A DNA stretch of 64,000 bases from Pacificoceanicola sp048553275 (GTDB lineage: Bacteria > Pseudomonadota > Alphaproteobacteria > Rhodobacterales > Rhodobacteraceae): assembly GCF_048553275.1 (NCBI RefSeq), contig NZ_JBLZMW010000016.1, forward strand, positions 62,001 through 126,000. Reading direction: 5' to 3'. A program made the translations under genes and the position numbers. Of this stretch, positions 36,769 to 44,576 are shown piece after piece. The notes under the pieces are model-generated. The model was not told where the DNA came from and ran no database searches. It saw nothing but the letters and a program-made list of their open reading frames with translations. Numbering within the stretch: the stretch's first letter is position 1; every line of letters starts with the position of its first letter.

Positions 36769-37781
36769 ACGGGTTGCGCCTGTTCTTGCGGAGCGGTGAA
36801 GCGCGGCGAGGCTATCCAGAACGTCGTCAGCCAGATCATGAAGGGAATGGCAACGATCCCGCCGATCGGCCCCCAGAGCCACAGCCCGAAGAGTATGCCG
36901 AGAAAGATGCCAAGCGGGTTGATCTGCAGCCGCTGTCCCACGAGAAATGGCGTGACGAACTGCGCTTCGGTCAGGTTCAACGCCAGAAACGAGAGCGGCG
37001 GGAGGAAGGAATAAAAGCCGTTGAACTGGGTGATCCCGGCGACGGTCAGCGCGCCAATCAGCGCAATGGGTCCAAGGTACAGCAGGAAATTCAGCATGAA
37101 TGCGACAAAGCCCCAGATCATCGGATAGCTTACGCCGAGGGCCATCATCACGAGGCCGGTGGCGATACCGAGGCCGGCGTTGATCATCGTGATCGTAACA
37201 AAGTAATGCGATACCGCGCGGTCGGCCTTTTTCAGCGAGGGATTGAAGCGTTCAAAACGCGCATAGATATCGTCGCGCGTCATCAGGAAAAAGAACACGG
37301 TCCCGGCGAAAATCAGGGTTTGCCCGAGGAAATCGGGGGCCATCCACATCATGTCTATGATGGTCGGTACGGCGTTTTCGCCGCCTTCGGAAATGCTGCG
37401 TTCGATTTCGTCGCGCACACCTTCGAGCCCGCGTACGGAATACGTCAGGTTGCGCAGCCACATCTGGATTTCCTGCTCCACGCGAGGCATTTGCTGCATG
37501 GCGTCGATCAGGATCGGTCCGAGCAAGGCAATCAGCAGGATCGCCAGAAAACCGGCCATCAAGAGAGCGGCCGTGGCGCTGACGGCGCGGGGTACGCCCA
37601 TGCGCTGCAGGATCGACACCGACGGCGCGAGAACCAGTGACAGCACCAGCCCCAATGCGATCGGTGCGACAAAGCTCTCTGCGAGCCGCAAACTGGTTAC
37701 CAAGAGCAACCCTGCGATGATCACGAGGCTCCAGGTCTGCGCGAGGCGCAGGCCCGAAGGTCGCATACTGGCGTCAAACAT
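36765..37781 (-). CDS. AI-2E-family transporter
   Basis: A 338-residue membrane protein with about eight helices. Family marks: SFVAPIALGLVLSLVLAPSV, TALLMAGF, LNFLLYLGPIALIGA, FVTPFLVGQRLQINPLGIFL and FGLWLWGPIGGIVAIPFMIWL. Some members are Na+/H+ antiporters or exporters; the substrate is not fixed by sequence. ATG 37781 overlaps the preceding gene by 8 bases; an ATG at 37805 is also possible. Confidence 0.9.
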   Translation of the reverse strand: MFDASMRPSGLRLAQTWSLVIIAGLLLVTSLRLAESFVAPIALGLVLSLVLAPSVSILQRMGVPRAVSATAALLMAGFLAILLIALLGPILIDAMQQMPRVEQEIQMWLRNLTYSVRGLEGVRDEIERSISEGGENAVPTIIDMMWMAPDFLGQTLIFAGTVFFFLMTRDDIYARFERFNPSLKKADRAVSHYFVTITMINAGLGIATGLVMMALGVSYPMIWGFVAFMLNFLLYLGPIALIGALTVAGITQFNGFYSFLPPLSFLALNLTEAQFVTPFLVGQRLQINPLGIFLGILFGLWLWGPIGGIVAIPFMIWLTTFWIASPRFTAPQEQAQPV

Positions 37782-38451
37782 CTGGGCGCGTCGCCTCCAC
37801 ACCATCGGTCATTGCCTTGGTGGCGCGCGCCTGAAGCGCGTCGATTTCCTCGTGCAACAGCGCCTCTGCCCGGCGCAGGGCCGCATCGCGGCGCGCTCCG
37901 AGCAATGCGCCTTCCTGCCGGGTAGACGGCAACAGGGCACCAGCGATAGCGCCCAGCCCGATGGCAAGCGCCGCAGTGGTGAAGGGGTGCTCCTGATGGG
38001 TCCGCGTGGCAGTCTCGCCGATGCGTGCGGCGTGGTGCTCCAGCTTGCGCTGCGCTTCGAGCGCCTGCGCGCGGGCAGCCATCACCCGGCGGCGCGCGCC
38101 CTCCGGCAGCCTCTCAAGGCCGCGATCCAGCGACTGCTCCAACGTGCGGGCGCTCGGCCCGGATTTGACCGGGGCGGGCGGCGTTTCAGTCTTCGGCTGC
38201 GACTGACGCGTATTTTGGGCAATCAGCAGGGCAGCGCCCGCGCCGATCAGGGCCAGGGCGGCGGGGTTCTTCTTGGCCATGTCGCCAAGGGAGGACACGG
38301 CGTCCTGCGCGAAATCTGCCCCGGTCCGCAATGCTTCCTGTCCGGCGCCGTCAGGGGTGGCCGTGTCCTTCAGGCGGTGCGCGAGGTCACTGACCTTCGC
38401 ACGATGGTCATTCGCTTCGCGTTCAAGATGGTCGATCTCAGGGTTAGCCAT
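37774..38451 (-). CDS. Envelope-associated helical protein (DUF3618-like)
   Basis: A 225-residue protein. N-terminal charged helix (EIDHLEREANDHRAKVSDLA), a hydrophobic segment KNPAALALIGAGAALLIAQ, a long basic helix with RRRVMAARAQALEAQRKLEHH, a second hydrophobic segment TTAALAIGLGAIAGALLPS and a charged C-terminal helix. The helix-anchor-helix layout recalls DUF3618 and YqjD proteins, but I cannot assign a family firmly. Overlaps both neighbours. Confidence 0.75.
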   Translation of the reverse strand: MANPEIDHLEREANDHRAKVSDLAHRLKDTATPDGAGQEALRTGADFAQDAVSSLGDMAKKNPAALALIGAGAALLIAQNTRQSQPKTETPPAPVKSGPSARTLEQSLDRGLERLPEGARRRVMAARAQALEAQRKLEHHAARIGETATRTHQEHPFTTAALAIGLGAIAGALLPSTRQEGALLGARRDAALRRAEALLHEEIDALQARATKAMTDGVEATRPDV

Positions 38452-38857
38452 GGGTCATCTCCTCGGTCAGGGACAAATCCTTGCGGATTTGCTCTGCGGT
38501 GCGTTTTGGTTTCAGGGCATTGCCGGACAGCCGTTTCCGGGCCAGCATCGCAAAAATAAGAGCTGCGAGTACAAGAACACCGCCGACGATAAGCGTCGCG
38601 GCCAGCCAGCCGAGCCCGGCCTGCGCGAGGCCGATCACTGCGGCGACGACCAGCGTCTGAACCGCGATCAGTGTGACGAGTGCTGCGGCCACGATCATCC
38701 CGATGCCCTGCGCCGCGCTTCTTGCGCTTTCGGACATTTCTGCCTTGGCCAAGGCGAGTTCCGTCATGAACAGCTTGCGCAGCTCCGACGCCAGGTCGGC
38801 CAGCAACTCGGGCAGATCCCGTATGGTGTCCCGCGGGGTTTCGGGGGGTTGATTCAT
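38444..38857 (-). CDS. Holin-X / DUF1469-type membrane protein
   Basis: A 137-residue protein. An N-terminal helix with LPELLADLASELRKLFMTELALAKAEM leads to two membrane helices (IGMIVAAALVTLIAVQTLVVAAVIG and LAATLIVGGVLVLAALIFAML). This matches the 'phage holin family' YqjE/DUF1469 proteins, which in E. coli lie in the yqjCDEK stress operon and are not phage holins. Start at 38857 overlaps the upstream stop (ATGA). Confidence 0.85.
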   Translation of the reverse strand: MNQPPETPRDTIRDLPELLADLASELRKLFMTELALAKAEMSESARSAAQGIGMIVAAALVTLIAVQTLVVAAVIGLAQAGLGWLAATLIVGGVLVLAALIFAMLARKRLSGNALKPKRTAEQIRKDLSLTEEMTHG

Positions 38858-39345
38858 TGCGGCTCTCCGGTGCGAACCGCAGGCGCCGCAAGGTGGCCGC
38901 TCCAAGGATCGTCGGTGGCAGCGGGCGCAGGCTCCGGCGTTTCGGCCTTCAGCACCCGTGCGGCGGCGAACCCGGCAAGGGCGGCGCCGCCAAGAAACAA
39001 CAGCGGGTTGCGACGGGCAAAGGTGGCGACATCGGCGCTCAACTCGTCAAAGCCCTTGTCGCGGATGTGGGCCAATGCTCCGTCGATGCGGCTTGCCACC
39101 TCCTGCATTGCGCGCTCTTCAATCGAGCCAGCGGGGAATTGCTGTCCTGCGCTGCGGGCGGCGTCTGCCATGTCATCGCCCCGTCCCGTCACATCATCGC
39201 GTATGCTGCGGACGCCTTCGTCAAGTTTGGCCTCCGTGGCTTGGCGGAGGTCGGCGGCCGTGCTTTCGGCGGCCTGCTTCATTTCGGCGGCCGTGCTTTC
39301 GGCGGCGTCCTTGAGGTGTTCGGCGGTGCGATCGGCGGCTGACAT
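38854..39345 (-). CDS. YqjD/DUF883-type protein, first gene of operon
   Basis: A 163-residue protein. Its N-terminus has heptad-like repeats (AEHLKDAAESTAAEMKQAAE then ESTAADLRQATEAK), followed by a middle helix and the anchor RRNPLLFLGGAALAGFAAARVL, then a Pro-rich tail. The RRNP-anchor motif is shared with the 108-residue protein at 30.2 kb, so these are paralogues. An exact EcfG promoter lies 75 bases upstream; it leads a six-gene overlapping operon. Confidence 0.85.
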   Translation of the reverse strand: MSAADRTAEHLKDAAESTAAEMKQAAESTAADLRQATEAKLDEGVRSIRDDVTGRGDDMADAARSAGQQFPAGSIEERAMQEVASRIDGALAHIRDKGFDELSADVATFARRNPLLFLGGAALAGFAAARVLKAETPEPAPAATDDPWSGHLAAPAVRTGEPQ

Positions 39346-39420
39346 CGTGTTCTTCCCCTTGTGCGTTTCGGTCCGTCATCTTGGCGCATGCAGACGCATT
39401 TGCGCGACAGTCCTGACAAG

Positions 39421-39445
39421 AACGCCAGAAATGGGGAAAAGTTCC
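39421..39445 (-). promoter_or_regulatory. EcfG-type promoter of the amidoligase operon
   Basis: On the minus strand, GGAAC, 16 bases, CGTT: an exact general-stress promoter. It is placed 75 bases before the ATG of the YqjD-type gene and is the only promoter I can see for the six-gene operon. Confidence 0.88.
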
Positions 39446-39941
39446 TTCATACTCTCGCTCATGCCGGGTGGGGACGGGGGGCGGCCGCCCGCCGGGTTTT
39501 GACACCCCGGGCATCTTTGAGAGACACAGCCTTCCTTGCCCGCGCAAGCTGGACAGGCCGAGGTAAAGTCCCGCCTCGTGGGCGAGGGTTCTGCTTTGGC
39601 GACAGGATCCCCGATCACCGGGTCGAGAACGCTTTGGGTTTGCCACTCCAGCGCGCCGGTCGAGGAGCGGCCGATCCTGAAAGGACCATGCTGCCATCGG
39701 CTGGGACGCGCTGATTGACAATGCAGCGGATTGGCAATGATCATTGCACGACCGCTTCGGGAGACAGGAATGACCAGAATCGCGTTGCCCGGCTTTGGTC
39801 TGCACATGGCCAGCGCAAAAACGCGGGCTGTACGCTTTGCGCCAGAGGTCTGCCGCGACGGCAGGGGCCAGGCACGCGCCCCGGCCTGTTTCGCACTCAT
39901 CGCCGCAGGGCGCACATGTCAGCTCTTGGAGGTCTGAACCC
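39446..39941. other. Unassigned intergenic stretch
   Basis: About 500 bases between divergent units. Open frames exist on both strands, but none has a convincing start or recognisable domain. The best is a 55-codon frame at 39770-39937 (MTRIALPGFGLHMASAK...) that follows GGAGACAGGA and ends just before the aldolase ribosome site; it could be a leader peptide. Nothing else identified. Confidence 0.4.
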
Positions 39942-40751
39942 GTGAAAAAGAACCCGCTCAAGGCAATCTGGGCCGAAGGTCGCCCCGTGCTGCACGGATG
40001 GCTGTCCATCGGCAGCCCCTTCGTGGCCGAAATCATGGCTGAACAAGGGTATGACGCCATCAGCATCGACGGTCAGCATGGAGCGCTCGATTATAGCGAT
40101 ATCTTGCCGATGTTGCAGGCCATGCGCGCCAGTGGCGTGACACTTGGCGCGCGTGTGCCGTGGCTTGATCCTGCGGCGATCATGAAGATGCTGGACGCCG
40201 GCGTCTATCAGGTCATCTGTCCGATGATCAACACGCCGGAGCAGGCTGCGGAATTCATCAGTTACATGCGCTATCCGCCGGTCGGGAACCGCAGTTTCGG
40301 CCCGACACGCGCGGTCTATGCACAGGGCAGCGGGATCGCGCAGCAGGCGAATGACGAGGTGATCGCCTGGGCCATGGTCGAGACCAAGGAAGCCATGTCC
40401 AACCTTGACGCCATCGCGGCAACGCCGGGGCTCGACGGGATCTATGTTGGCCCAGCCGACCTGAGTTTCTCCCTCTCCGATGGCAGGCTGGCCCCCGGTT
40501 TCGACCGCGAAGAGCCCGAAATGATCGCCGCGCTCCAGCGTATCGCGGACACCTGCAAGGCGCATGGCAAGAAGGCCGCGCTGCATTGCGGCACACCCGA
40601 CTACGCGGCGCGTGCGGTCAGCTGGGGGTACCACATGACCACGGTGTCCGGCGATGCGCGCATTCTGGCTTCCGGCGCGGCAGCGCAGGTCAAGGCCTTC
40701 CACGCGGCCTGCAAGGCGGGTGCCGGGGGCGAATTGGACGGCGAGGAGTGA
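39942..40751 (+). CDS. HpcH/HpaI-family aldolase
   Basis: A 269-residue class II pyruvate-dependent aldolase-type enzyme. Family motifs: GWLSIGSPFVAEIMAEQGYDAISIDGQHG, LGARVPWLDPAAIMKMLDAG, VICPMINTPEQA and GIYVGPADLSFSLS. It cleaves or forms 2-keto-4-hydroxy acids; the true substrate is not visible. GTG start at 39942 with GGAGG 10 bases upstream. No catabolic partner is adjacent, so its pathway is open. Confidence 0.92.
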   Translation: MKKNPLKAIWAEGRPVLHGWLSIGSPFVAEIMAEQGYDAISIDGQHGALDYSDILPMLQAMRASGVTLGARVPWLDPAAIMKMLDAGVYQVICPMINTPEQAAEFISYMRYPPVGNRSFGPTRAVYAQGSGIAQQANDEVIAWAMVETKEAMSNLDAIAATPGLDGIYVGPADLSFSLSDGRLAPGFDREEPEMIAALQRIADTCKAHGKKAALHCGTPDYAARAVSWGYHMTTVSGDARILASGAAAQVKAFHAACKAGAGGELDGEE

Positions 40752-40784
40752 TGCACCCGCCTGGTCCGTCGGCGCTGAGCAAGT

Positions 40785-40852
40785 GAAAGACAGGCGGTTG
40801 CAGGTCGCTTCTCTCCGCCGATGGTCTGACGGGCGTTGATCGCCTGTCTTTC
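40785..40852. repeat. 12-bp inverted repeat downstream of the aldolase gene
   Basis: GAAAGACAGGCG (40785-40796) and CGCCTGTCTTTC (40841-40852) are perfect reverse complements with a 44-base spacer. It lies 33 bases after the stop. It could form a terminator-like cruciform or mark a tiny inserted element. Confidence 0.65.
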
Positions 40853-40987
40853 CGACGTGCCGGTTTGCGGGTTCAGAGCCCTGTGGAGACCATACGCGCC
40901 TCGTCCGCCGCGCGGGGGGCGGGGGCCGTGCCGGGATGAAGCGCAACCTGTAACCGAATGTATTTCCATAGGGCTGGATTATCGCAA

Positions 40988-41025
40988 CGATCAGGTAATG
41001 CAATTTTACCTGATCGTTTTCTTTT
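40988..41025 (+). terminator. 11-bp hairpin with T run before katG
   Basis: CGATCAGGTAA / TTACCTGATCG, perfect, 7-base loop, followed by TTTTCTTTT. It has terminator form but sits 237 bases after the aldolase stop and 184 bases before katG, so an operator function (for example a peroxide regulator) is also possible. Confidence 0.65.
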
Positions 41026-41199
41026 GATAGATTCTAAACAGCAGATTCGATGGGGTAGAGAGCGGCTTCTAAGACGCGTTCGTTTTCAGAAGCTTATCTG
41101 GCCTCCACGACAAAAAGCCCGTCAACGGACGAGCTTTCTTGCACTATTGGCGTCGGGCAAAGCCCGGCGCCCGGATCACAGAGAGGAACGGAGAACACA
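41026..41199 (+). promoter_or_regulatory. katG leader region
   Basis: About 170 bases upstream of katG. The ribosome site GAGAGGAACGGAG lies just before the ATG. A-T-rich parts could hold the promoter, but I cannot identify a clean OxyR ATAG-N7-CTAT array. Confidence 0.4.
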
Positions 41200-43410
41200 A
41201 TGGACGGAAATGATGGTGGCAAATGCCCGGTTATGCACGGGAAACCGCTTGCGACGAACTTTGGTGTGCGTGGCAACCGCGATTGGTGGCCGAACCAGCT
41301 CAACCTGAAAATTCTGGCGCAGAACACCCCCGCGACGACGCCGCTGGGCGAAGATTTCAACTACAGCGAGGCGTTCAAGACGCTCGACCTCGACGCGGTC
41401 AAGCAGGATCTATACGCGCTGATGACCGACAGCCAGGAGTGGTGGCCCGCCGACTATGGCCATTATGGTCCGTTCTTCATCCGCATGGCCTGGCACAGTG
41501 CCGGGACCTATCGCACGGCTGATGGCCGTGGCGGTGGCTCCACCGGAAACCAGCGCTTTGCGCCGCTGAACTCCTGGCCCGACAACGGCAACCTCGACAA
41601 GGCCCGCCGCTTGCTGTGGCCGGTGAAAAAGAAGTACGGCAACGCGTTGAGCTGGGCCGACCTGTTCATCCTCGCGGGCAACTGCGCTATCGAGTCGATG
41701 GGCGGTCGCACGTTTGGTTTCGGCGGCGGTCGGGCGGATATCTTCGAGCCCGAAGAAGACATCTACTGGGGCTCCGAAGCGGAGTGGCTTGCGACTTCCG
41801 ACTCCGAGGGAAGCCGGTACACCGGTGACCGCGAACTGGAAAACCCGCTGGCCGCCGTGCAGATGGGTCTCATCTACGTCAACCCCGAAGGTCCGGACGG
41901 CAACCCCGATCCGCTCGCCTCGGCCAAGGACATCCGCGAAACCTTCGCAAGGATGGCCATGAACGATGAAGAAACCGTTGCGCTGACCGCTGGCGGACAC
42001 ACCTTCGGCAAGGCACATGGGGCAGGCGACGCCGGTCTCGTCGGGTCCGAGCCCGAAGCGGGCGCCATGGAAGACATGGGCTTTGGCTGGAAGAACGCCT
42101 TTGAATCCGGGCGCGGTGTGCACACCACGACCTCCGGCATCGAAGGTCCGTGGACGGCGAACCCGATCAAGTGGGACAATGGCTATTTTGATCTGCTGTT
42201 CGGCTATGAGTGGGAGCTGGTCAAATCCCCGGCTGGCGCGTGGCAGTGGCACCCCAAGGACCTCAAGGACGAGGATCACGCCCCACAGGTCGACGGTTCG
42301 GGCGAAAAGGTCACACCCATGATGACAACCGCCGACATGGCGATGCGCATGGATCCGGAATACGGCAAGATTTCCAAGCGCTTCCATGAAGACCCGGAGG
42401 CGTTTGCCGAGGCTTTTGCCCGCGCGTGGTTCAAACTGACCCACCGCGACATGGGTCCGAAGGTTTGCTATCTGGGCAAAGAGGTTCCGGATGAGGATCT
42501 GATCTGGCAGGACCCGATCCCTGCGGTCGATCACCCGCTGATTGACGCGTCTGACATCGCTGATCTGAAAGAGAAAATCCTTGCCAGCGATGTTTCCGAG
42601 TCGGAACTGATCAAGACCGCATGGGCCTCCGCCTCCACCTTCCGGGGGTCCGATCGCCGGGGTGGCGCGAATGGTGCGCGCATCCGTCTTGCCCCGCAGA
42701 AAGGCTGGGATGTCAACGAGCCCGACATGCTCTCAGGGGTTCTGAAGACACTCGAAGGCATCCAGTCCGACTTTAACGGCGCGGCCTCCGGTGGCAAGAA
42801 GGTCTCCCTCGCCGATCTGATCGTGCTCGGCGGCTCCGCAGCGGTCGAACAGGCGGCCAAGGCGGGCGGCTTAGACATCGAGGTTCCCTTCACTCCGGGC
42901 CGCATGGACGCCTCTGAAGAGCAGACCGACGCCGAAAGCTTCGAACCACTGGAGCCGAAGGCCGACGGCTTCCGCAACTACCTCGCGGGCGAATTTTCCG
43001 TTGCCGCAGAAGAGCTTATGATCGACCGGGCGCAGCTTCTGACGCTCTCTGCGCCGGAAATGACTGTCCTGGTTGGTGGGTTGCGGGTGCTTGGGGCGAA
43101 TCATGGGAATCTGGCCCATGGGGTGCTCACGGACCGTAAGGGTACGCTTTCCCACGACTTTTTCCGCAATCTCATGGATATGAATACGGAATGGAAGCCG
43201 ATGGGCGATGGCGTTTATGAAGGGCGCGACCGGAGCACCGGTGAGGTCGTCGGCACCGGGACGCGCTGTGATCTGGTGTTCGGCTCCAACTCGCAATTGC
43301 GGGCGATTGCAGAGGTTTACGCGCAGGACGACGCGGGCGAGAAGTTCGCGAAGGACTTCGTGAAAGCCTGGGTCAAGGTGATGAACGCGGATCGCTTCGA
43401 CCTCGCTTAA
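41200..43410 (+). CDS. katG: Catalase-peroxidase
   Basis: A 736-residue heme enzyme that dismutates H2O2 and oxidises peroxidase substrates. Active-site Arg95, Trp98 and His99 in IRMAWHSAGTYR; the Met-Tyr-Trp crosslink set is complete (Trp98, Tyr226 in LIYVNPEG, Met252); proximal heme ligand His267 in GGHTFGKAHG. Two tandem peroxidase-like halves of the usual length; the C-terminal half lacks heme in the family. Strong ribosome site. Regulation probably by peroxide, not shown by sequence. Confidence 0.98.
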   Translation: MDGNDGGKCPVMHGKPLATNFGVRGNRDWWPNQLNLKILAQNTPATTPLGEDFNYSEAFKTLDLDAVKQDLYALMTDSQEWWPADYGHYGPFFIRMAWHSAGTYRTADGRGGGSTGNQRFAPLNSWPDNGNLDKARRLLWPVKKKYGNALSWADLFILAGNCAIESMGGRTFGFGGGRADIFEPEEDIYWGSEAEWLATSDSEGSRYTGDRELENPLAAVQMGLIYVNPEGPDGNPDPLASAKDIRETFARMAMNDEETVALTAGGHTFGKAHGAGDAGLVGSEPEAGAMEDMGFGWKNAFESGRGVHTTTSGIEGPWTANPIKWDNGYFDLLFGYEWELVKSPAGAWQWHPKDLKDEDHAPQVDGSGEKVTPMMTTADMAMRMDPEYGKISKRFHEDPEAFAEAFARAWFKLTHRDMGPKVCYLGKEVPDEDLIWQDPIPAVDHPLIDASDIADLKEKILASDVSESELIKTAWASASTFRGSDRRGGANGARIRLAPQKGWDVNEPDMLSGVLKTLEGIQSDFNGAASGGKKVSLADLIVLGGSAAVEQAAKAGGLDIEVPFTPGRMDASEEQTDAESFEPLEPKADGFRNYLAGEFSVAAEELMIDRAQLLTLSAPEMTVLVGGLRVLGANHGNLAHGVLTDRKGTLSHDFFRNLMDMNTEWKPMGDGVYEGRDRSTGEVVGTGTRCDLVFGSNSQLRAIAEVYAQDDAGEKFAKDFVKAWVKVMNADRFDLA

Positions 43411-43433
43411 GGCACCGCTCTTAACCAATCATA

Positions 43434-43466
43434 GCCGCGTCCGGGGCCCCCCGGGCGCGGCTTTTT
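43434..43466 (+). terminator. Terminator after katG
   Basis: GCCGCG-CCGGGG / CCCCGG-CGCGGC hairpin followed by TTTTT, 24 bases after the stop. Confidence 0.9.
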
Positions 43467-43521
43467 AATGCAGCGAGCGCTGCGTTAAACCCCGGGCAGT
43501 CCCGCTCTGGCACGGTGATAT

Positions 43522-43626
43522 GGTACAAAATGCGCCGGGTTCAGTACAAAATGCAGCCCCTCGCGCGGACCCCGTGGGGCCCCGGATCAGGACTTTGGTA
43601 CGATTCTCGGCGTGTTTGGTACAAAA
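43522..43626 (+). promoter_or_regulatory. Repeated GGTACAAAA operator before the antitoxin
   Basis: Four related boxes on the plus strand: GGTACAAAATGC (43522), AGTACAAAATGC (43543), GGTACGATT (43597) and GGTACAAAA (43618). Boxes 1-2 and boxes 3-4 are each exactly 21 bp apart, two helical turns. They lie directly upstream of the Phd/YefM-type gene, as expected for autoregulation; YefM operators use a related TGTACA core. Confidence 0.7.
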
Positions 43627-43653
43627 CTCGAACCAGGACAAAGAGAACACGCC

Positions 43654-44097
43654 ATGCACAGCCACTTTCGCAAAATGACCGTCTCACAGTTTCGTCAGGA
43701 GGCGGGGAAATCCATGAGTTGGGTCGAGCGGCAGGGCGGCCACCTCTGGCTGACCCGCCACGGCACCCCCGTCGCCGCCGTGATCCCGTTCCACGAAATG
43801 AAAGTGCTCGACGCGGTGCTGGGCAAGTCGGAGACCAGCCATGTGGCGCAGGTGGAGCGGGACTACCACCGCTTTCGCGCGGCCAAGGTGGTGCAGGAGG
43901 CAGAGGAAATTGCGCGCATGGTGGAGGGCAAGCTTGTGGGCGGCGATGACGCCACGGCGCGCAAACAACGGATGCTCGATCAGGGGCGCGACCCGTGGAA
44001 AGACGACCCGGTGCTGATCACAGCGCGCCCGCATCGCCCGGCGTTGCAATTTGCGACGCGGGAGGAAACCGGACAGCCGGACGACACGGGCGCGTGA
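43654..44097 (+). CDS. Phd/YefM-type antitoxin, apparently orphan
   Basis: A 147-residue protein. The N-terminal 50 residues match the Phd/YefM fold (MTVSQFRQEAGKSMSWVERQ, WLTRHGTPVAAVIPFHEM). A longer C-terminal half is charged and mostly helical (VERDYHRFRAAKVVQEAEEIARM). Typical Phd antitoxins are 70-90 residues, so the extension is unusual. No RelE/Doc/PIN-type toxin is encoded on either side. Start at 43654; a GTG at 43612 is less likely. It could be a stand-alone repressor. Confidence 0.8.
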   Translation: MHSHFRKMTVSQFRQEAGKSMSWVERQGGHLWLTRHGTPVAAVIPFHEMKVLDAVLGKSETSHVAQVERDYHRFRAAKVVQEAEEIARMVEGKLVGGDDATARKQRMLDQGRDPWKDDPVLITARPHRPALQFATREETGQPDDTGA

Positions 44098-44195
44098 GCC
44101 CCCTTGCAGAGCCGTCCGATGAAGCGCAGGCTGCGCGCCATCTGAAGTAAATGGACTTGCGCAGTCTTGCGCGGGTCACGAAGAGAGGAGGCGGC

Positions 44196-44330
44196 ATGCG
44201 TGATCTTTTTGCGGACCTATGGCACCGGATGAACCCGGCGGAACCGGAGGCGTTTTATCTGGTGAAATTCGCGCTGGCGCTGGCCGCGATCATCGTCCTG
44301 GGCTGGGCAATCGGGCATGGGTGGTTTTAA
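44196..44330 (+). CDS. Small single-span membrane protein, 44 aa
   Basis: Reads MRDLFADLWHRMNPAEPEAF, then the hydrophobic helix YLVKFALALAAIIVLGWAIG and HGWF. A near-ideal ribosome site AGAGAGGAGG lies 4 bases before the ATG. Function unknown. The same frame continues beyond the stop with coding-like sequence to about 44414, see findings. Confidence 0.7.
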   Translation: MRDLFADLWHRMNPAEPEAFYLVKFALALAAIIVLGWAIGHGWF

Positions 44331-44576
44331 AGGAAGGGGGTAAAGGCGGCGGAAGCGGTGCAGCGGCTTCTGGAGGGGAAGGGCGCCGGGGGCGCTGAGG
44401 AGAGCAAGTTGTAAATGATTTCACGGGCGCACGATCCTTTGTGAGACGATCTCGCGCGGGAGATGGACGGATTTAAAGTGAGACTGAGAGATTGATCACT
44501 CTCTTTAGTTGAAAGTATACTCTAGATGACTGGAACACAGATCGGAGTTCTTTTTAAATACACGGAAAGGTCCGGC
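44331..44576. other. Composition boundary, no gene
   Basis: Sequence shifts from GC-rich to AT-richer around 44420. Apart from an in-frame continuation after the small gene (to about 44414), no feature is supported. This marks the edge of the acquired two-gene segment. Confidence 0.5.

Noticed and set aside
38444..38857. Phage holin, suggesting a prophage
   Set aside because: The family name is misleading: the gene is in a YqjDE-like stress operon and no phage structural or lysis genes are nearby.
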